Below, piece by piece: positions 62,890 to 64,000 of a stretch of DNA of 64,000 bases. The notes under the pieces are model-generated. The model made no database searches. It had not been told where the DNA came from and was given only the letters and a program-made list of their open reading frames with translations. The stretch lies in the NCBI GenBank assembly GCA_003194525.1, contig NBIV01000205.1, positions 1 to 64,000 of the forward strand, given 5' to 3'. The stretch comes from Gracilariopsis chorda. Its lineage: Eukaryota; Rhodophyta; Florideophyceae; Gracilariales; Gracilariaceae. Position 1 is the stretch's first letter, and every line of letters starts with the position of its first letter. A program made the translations under genes and the position numbers.

Positions 62890-63717
62890 TGTGGTGCAAT
62901 GCCCCAAAGGGGGAAAAACACCGAAAGACGTTCGGGATCTTCCTCTCACGAGGTGAACCCAGTTGGGTAGAGCCCTCCCAGAGGTGTCACGGCGAAGCCG
63001 GTTTGTAAGACCAGGGACACCTGTCGCGACTCGCGCAGGGAGGTGAAGGCGAAGAATCGGTATCCGCGTGAGCGGGGTGTGGTCCTCACTAGAGGTATCT
63101 TTCCACGTAAGTGGGGGTGTGTGAGCGGATGCGCACACGAGGGCCGCGGATAGCGGGAGGTGCTACCCTAAAAAGGGGTAAAAGGAAGGGCGAAGAGGAG
63201 AAAAAGAGGGCGAAGCGAGTCGCGAGAGCGACGAACAGATACGGCAATGCCGGTGGACAGGACTCCCTATATAGGGCGAAACACCAATATGATTGGAACA
63301 ATTATACTCCCAAGGATGGGCTTCTTTAGATGTGCAAGGGGGTTAGATGTCCCATGGTTTACGGCGTTTCCCTCCAAGGAGGAGTAGAGCACGCGCGCAA
63401 GCGGCAAAAACTAGAGCCAATTCCCCAGGTTGGGGTCCCTTGTTGGGGAAGGTTTACTGGTGCGACGGCAGTGCGCCGTCGCACTAAGTACTAGCTTCCC
63501 AGAAATGGGTGTGAAAATAATAAATAATATTAACTAAAATACTCCACATTTCGTGGCAGCATCCACTACTGTGTCCAACCGCCAATTGACCCAAAACCGT
63601 TTCCCACGTGTCCATATCCACCATAGTGGGGCGTAGTTCATATACACACTACACAACCGATAATATCGGGAAAGCGTTCAAGTACACAGAATCCCTCCCT
63701 GAGGGCGTTGCACTACA
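62890..63717 (+). repeat. Solo LTR of element 1 family, forward orientation
   Basis: An 828-bp LTR with TGTGGTGCAA ... CACTACA ends and a perfect 5-bp target duplication AGATG (62885-62889 and 63718-63722). Its hairpins match those of the element 1 LTRs with changes mostly in loops. Confidence 0.95.
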
Positions 63718-64000
63718 AGATGAAGGTGATGGTTGGGAACCGCTAGGGCCACTTGTGCAATATGACAGGAACGCATGTCAATGGAAGACAGTCGCGAGGA
63801 TGATACATGTCATGAGAGAAGCTGGATTTTTGAGCGCGTCGCATCGTGGAGAAGAGTGGCTCACAAACGTATTTTGTGCACCTCCGAAGCGCATGGCCAT
63901 CAGACGAGACCAAGACAATATCCTCAGTATAACAGAAAAAGGAAAACTCACCGCAAAGCTCCATGCATCGGTCCTATTCCCTGACTTGTTCGGGGCATTG

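Larger units (their letters stand above)
58383..64000 (+). pseudogene. Large unrecognised gene, broken by two solo LTRs and frameshifts
   Basis: A plus-strand coding unit runs through the rest of the window and is open at the window end. The pieces are 58383-58931 (Ser/Thr/Pro-rich start), 58829-59539 (begins with a CPIC motif), 59415-60131 and 60104-60515, in alternating frames, so there are frameshifts or unseen introns. After the solo LTR at 60516-61342 the frame resumes at 61348. After the second solo LTR it resumes at 63723, each time in frame once one 5-bp duplication is removed. Segments such as QFDNWDIKPLHSVKVDG, YVVLSGDQPSHKM and WLVPFPGFFHAEKQAMY loosely recall DUF6589-type mobile-element proteins of fungi, oomycetes and algae. 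This is tentative. Confidence 0.45.

Noticed and set aside
60516-63717. Inverted LTR pair as terminal inverted repeats of one DNA transposon
   Set aside because: Each copy is a full LTR with its own ends. The right copy has its own target duplication, and the host frame resumes exactly across each copy separately.

Overview
The window is nuclear DNA of a red alga. The clearest markers are a plastid-targeted phycoerythrin gamma-type linker with two internal repeats (46591-47424) and a plastid ferredoxin-NADP+ reductase (40382-41404). They sit among ordinary eukaryotic genes: eIF3e, exosome RRP42, condensin CAP-D2, PCNA, a GID/CTLH E3 subunit, APC13 and an ELMO protein. Two genes (PCNA and a sterol reductase) carry short GT-AG introns of about 90 bp; the rest look intronless. 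No species can be named from the sequence alone.

Layout. 412-13351: a PIF/Harbinger transposase gene on the minus strand, split by a complete 11.55-kb chromovirus-type LTR retrotransposon (element 1, 565-12117, minus strand, 5-bp target duplication ATATC). 13.6-22.2 kb: host genes MenH-MenC fusion, DEP/DUF547 protein, eIF3e, RRP42. 22.2-32.3 kb: repeats, an unrecognised 519-residue ORF, and a young complete Ty3-type element (element 2, 25237-31978, target duplication CTTTC) nested in the tail of a degraded reverse-transcriptase gene. 32.9-43.2 kb: FAM210-like protein, GrpE, APC13, CAP-D2, FNR and a plastid-type hypothetical protein. 43.7-46.5 kb: a LINE 3' fragment and repeat DNA. 46.6-57.7 kb: a compact block with phycoerythrin linker, mutarotase, LON-domain protein, RMD5, RibD, a thylakoid-type protein, C-14 sterol reductase, ELMO and PCNA. 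58.4-64.0 kb: a large unrecognised, possibly mobile-element gene broken by two solo LTRs of the element 1 family in opposite orientation.

The most unusual signal is structural. Element 1 and its solo LTRs are packed, in LTRs and coding sequence alike, with short perfect inverted repeats (usually 4-7 bp stems, 1-5 nt loops, often exactly 3). Between LTR copies several loops differ while the stems are kept. Element 2 and most host genes do not look like this on reading. A different non-coding stretch near 47.7-48.2 kb shows the same style with longer stems. A related dyad (TACC-N3-GGTA) recurs 70-240 bp upstream of four host genes and may be a regulatory site.

The host genes are mostly housekeeping and do not form one pathway. 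Photosynthesis and plastid biology are the main theme: light harvesting (gamma linker), electron transfer (FNR), quinone synthesis (MenH-MenC), flavin synthesis (RibD), chaperone (GrpE) and several proteins with transit-peptide-like N-termini. Exact domain boundaries, divergence values and family assignments marked as tentative were judged by eye.
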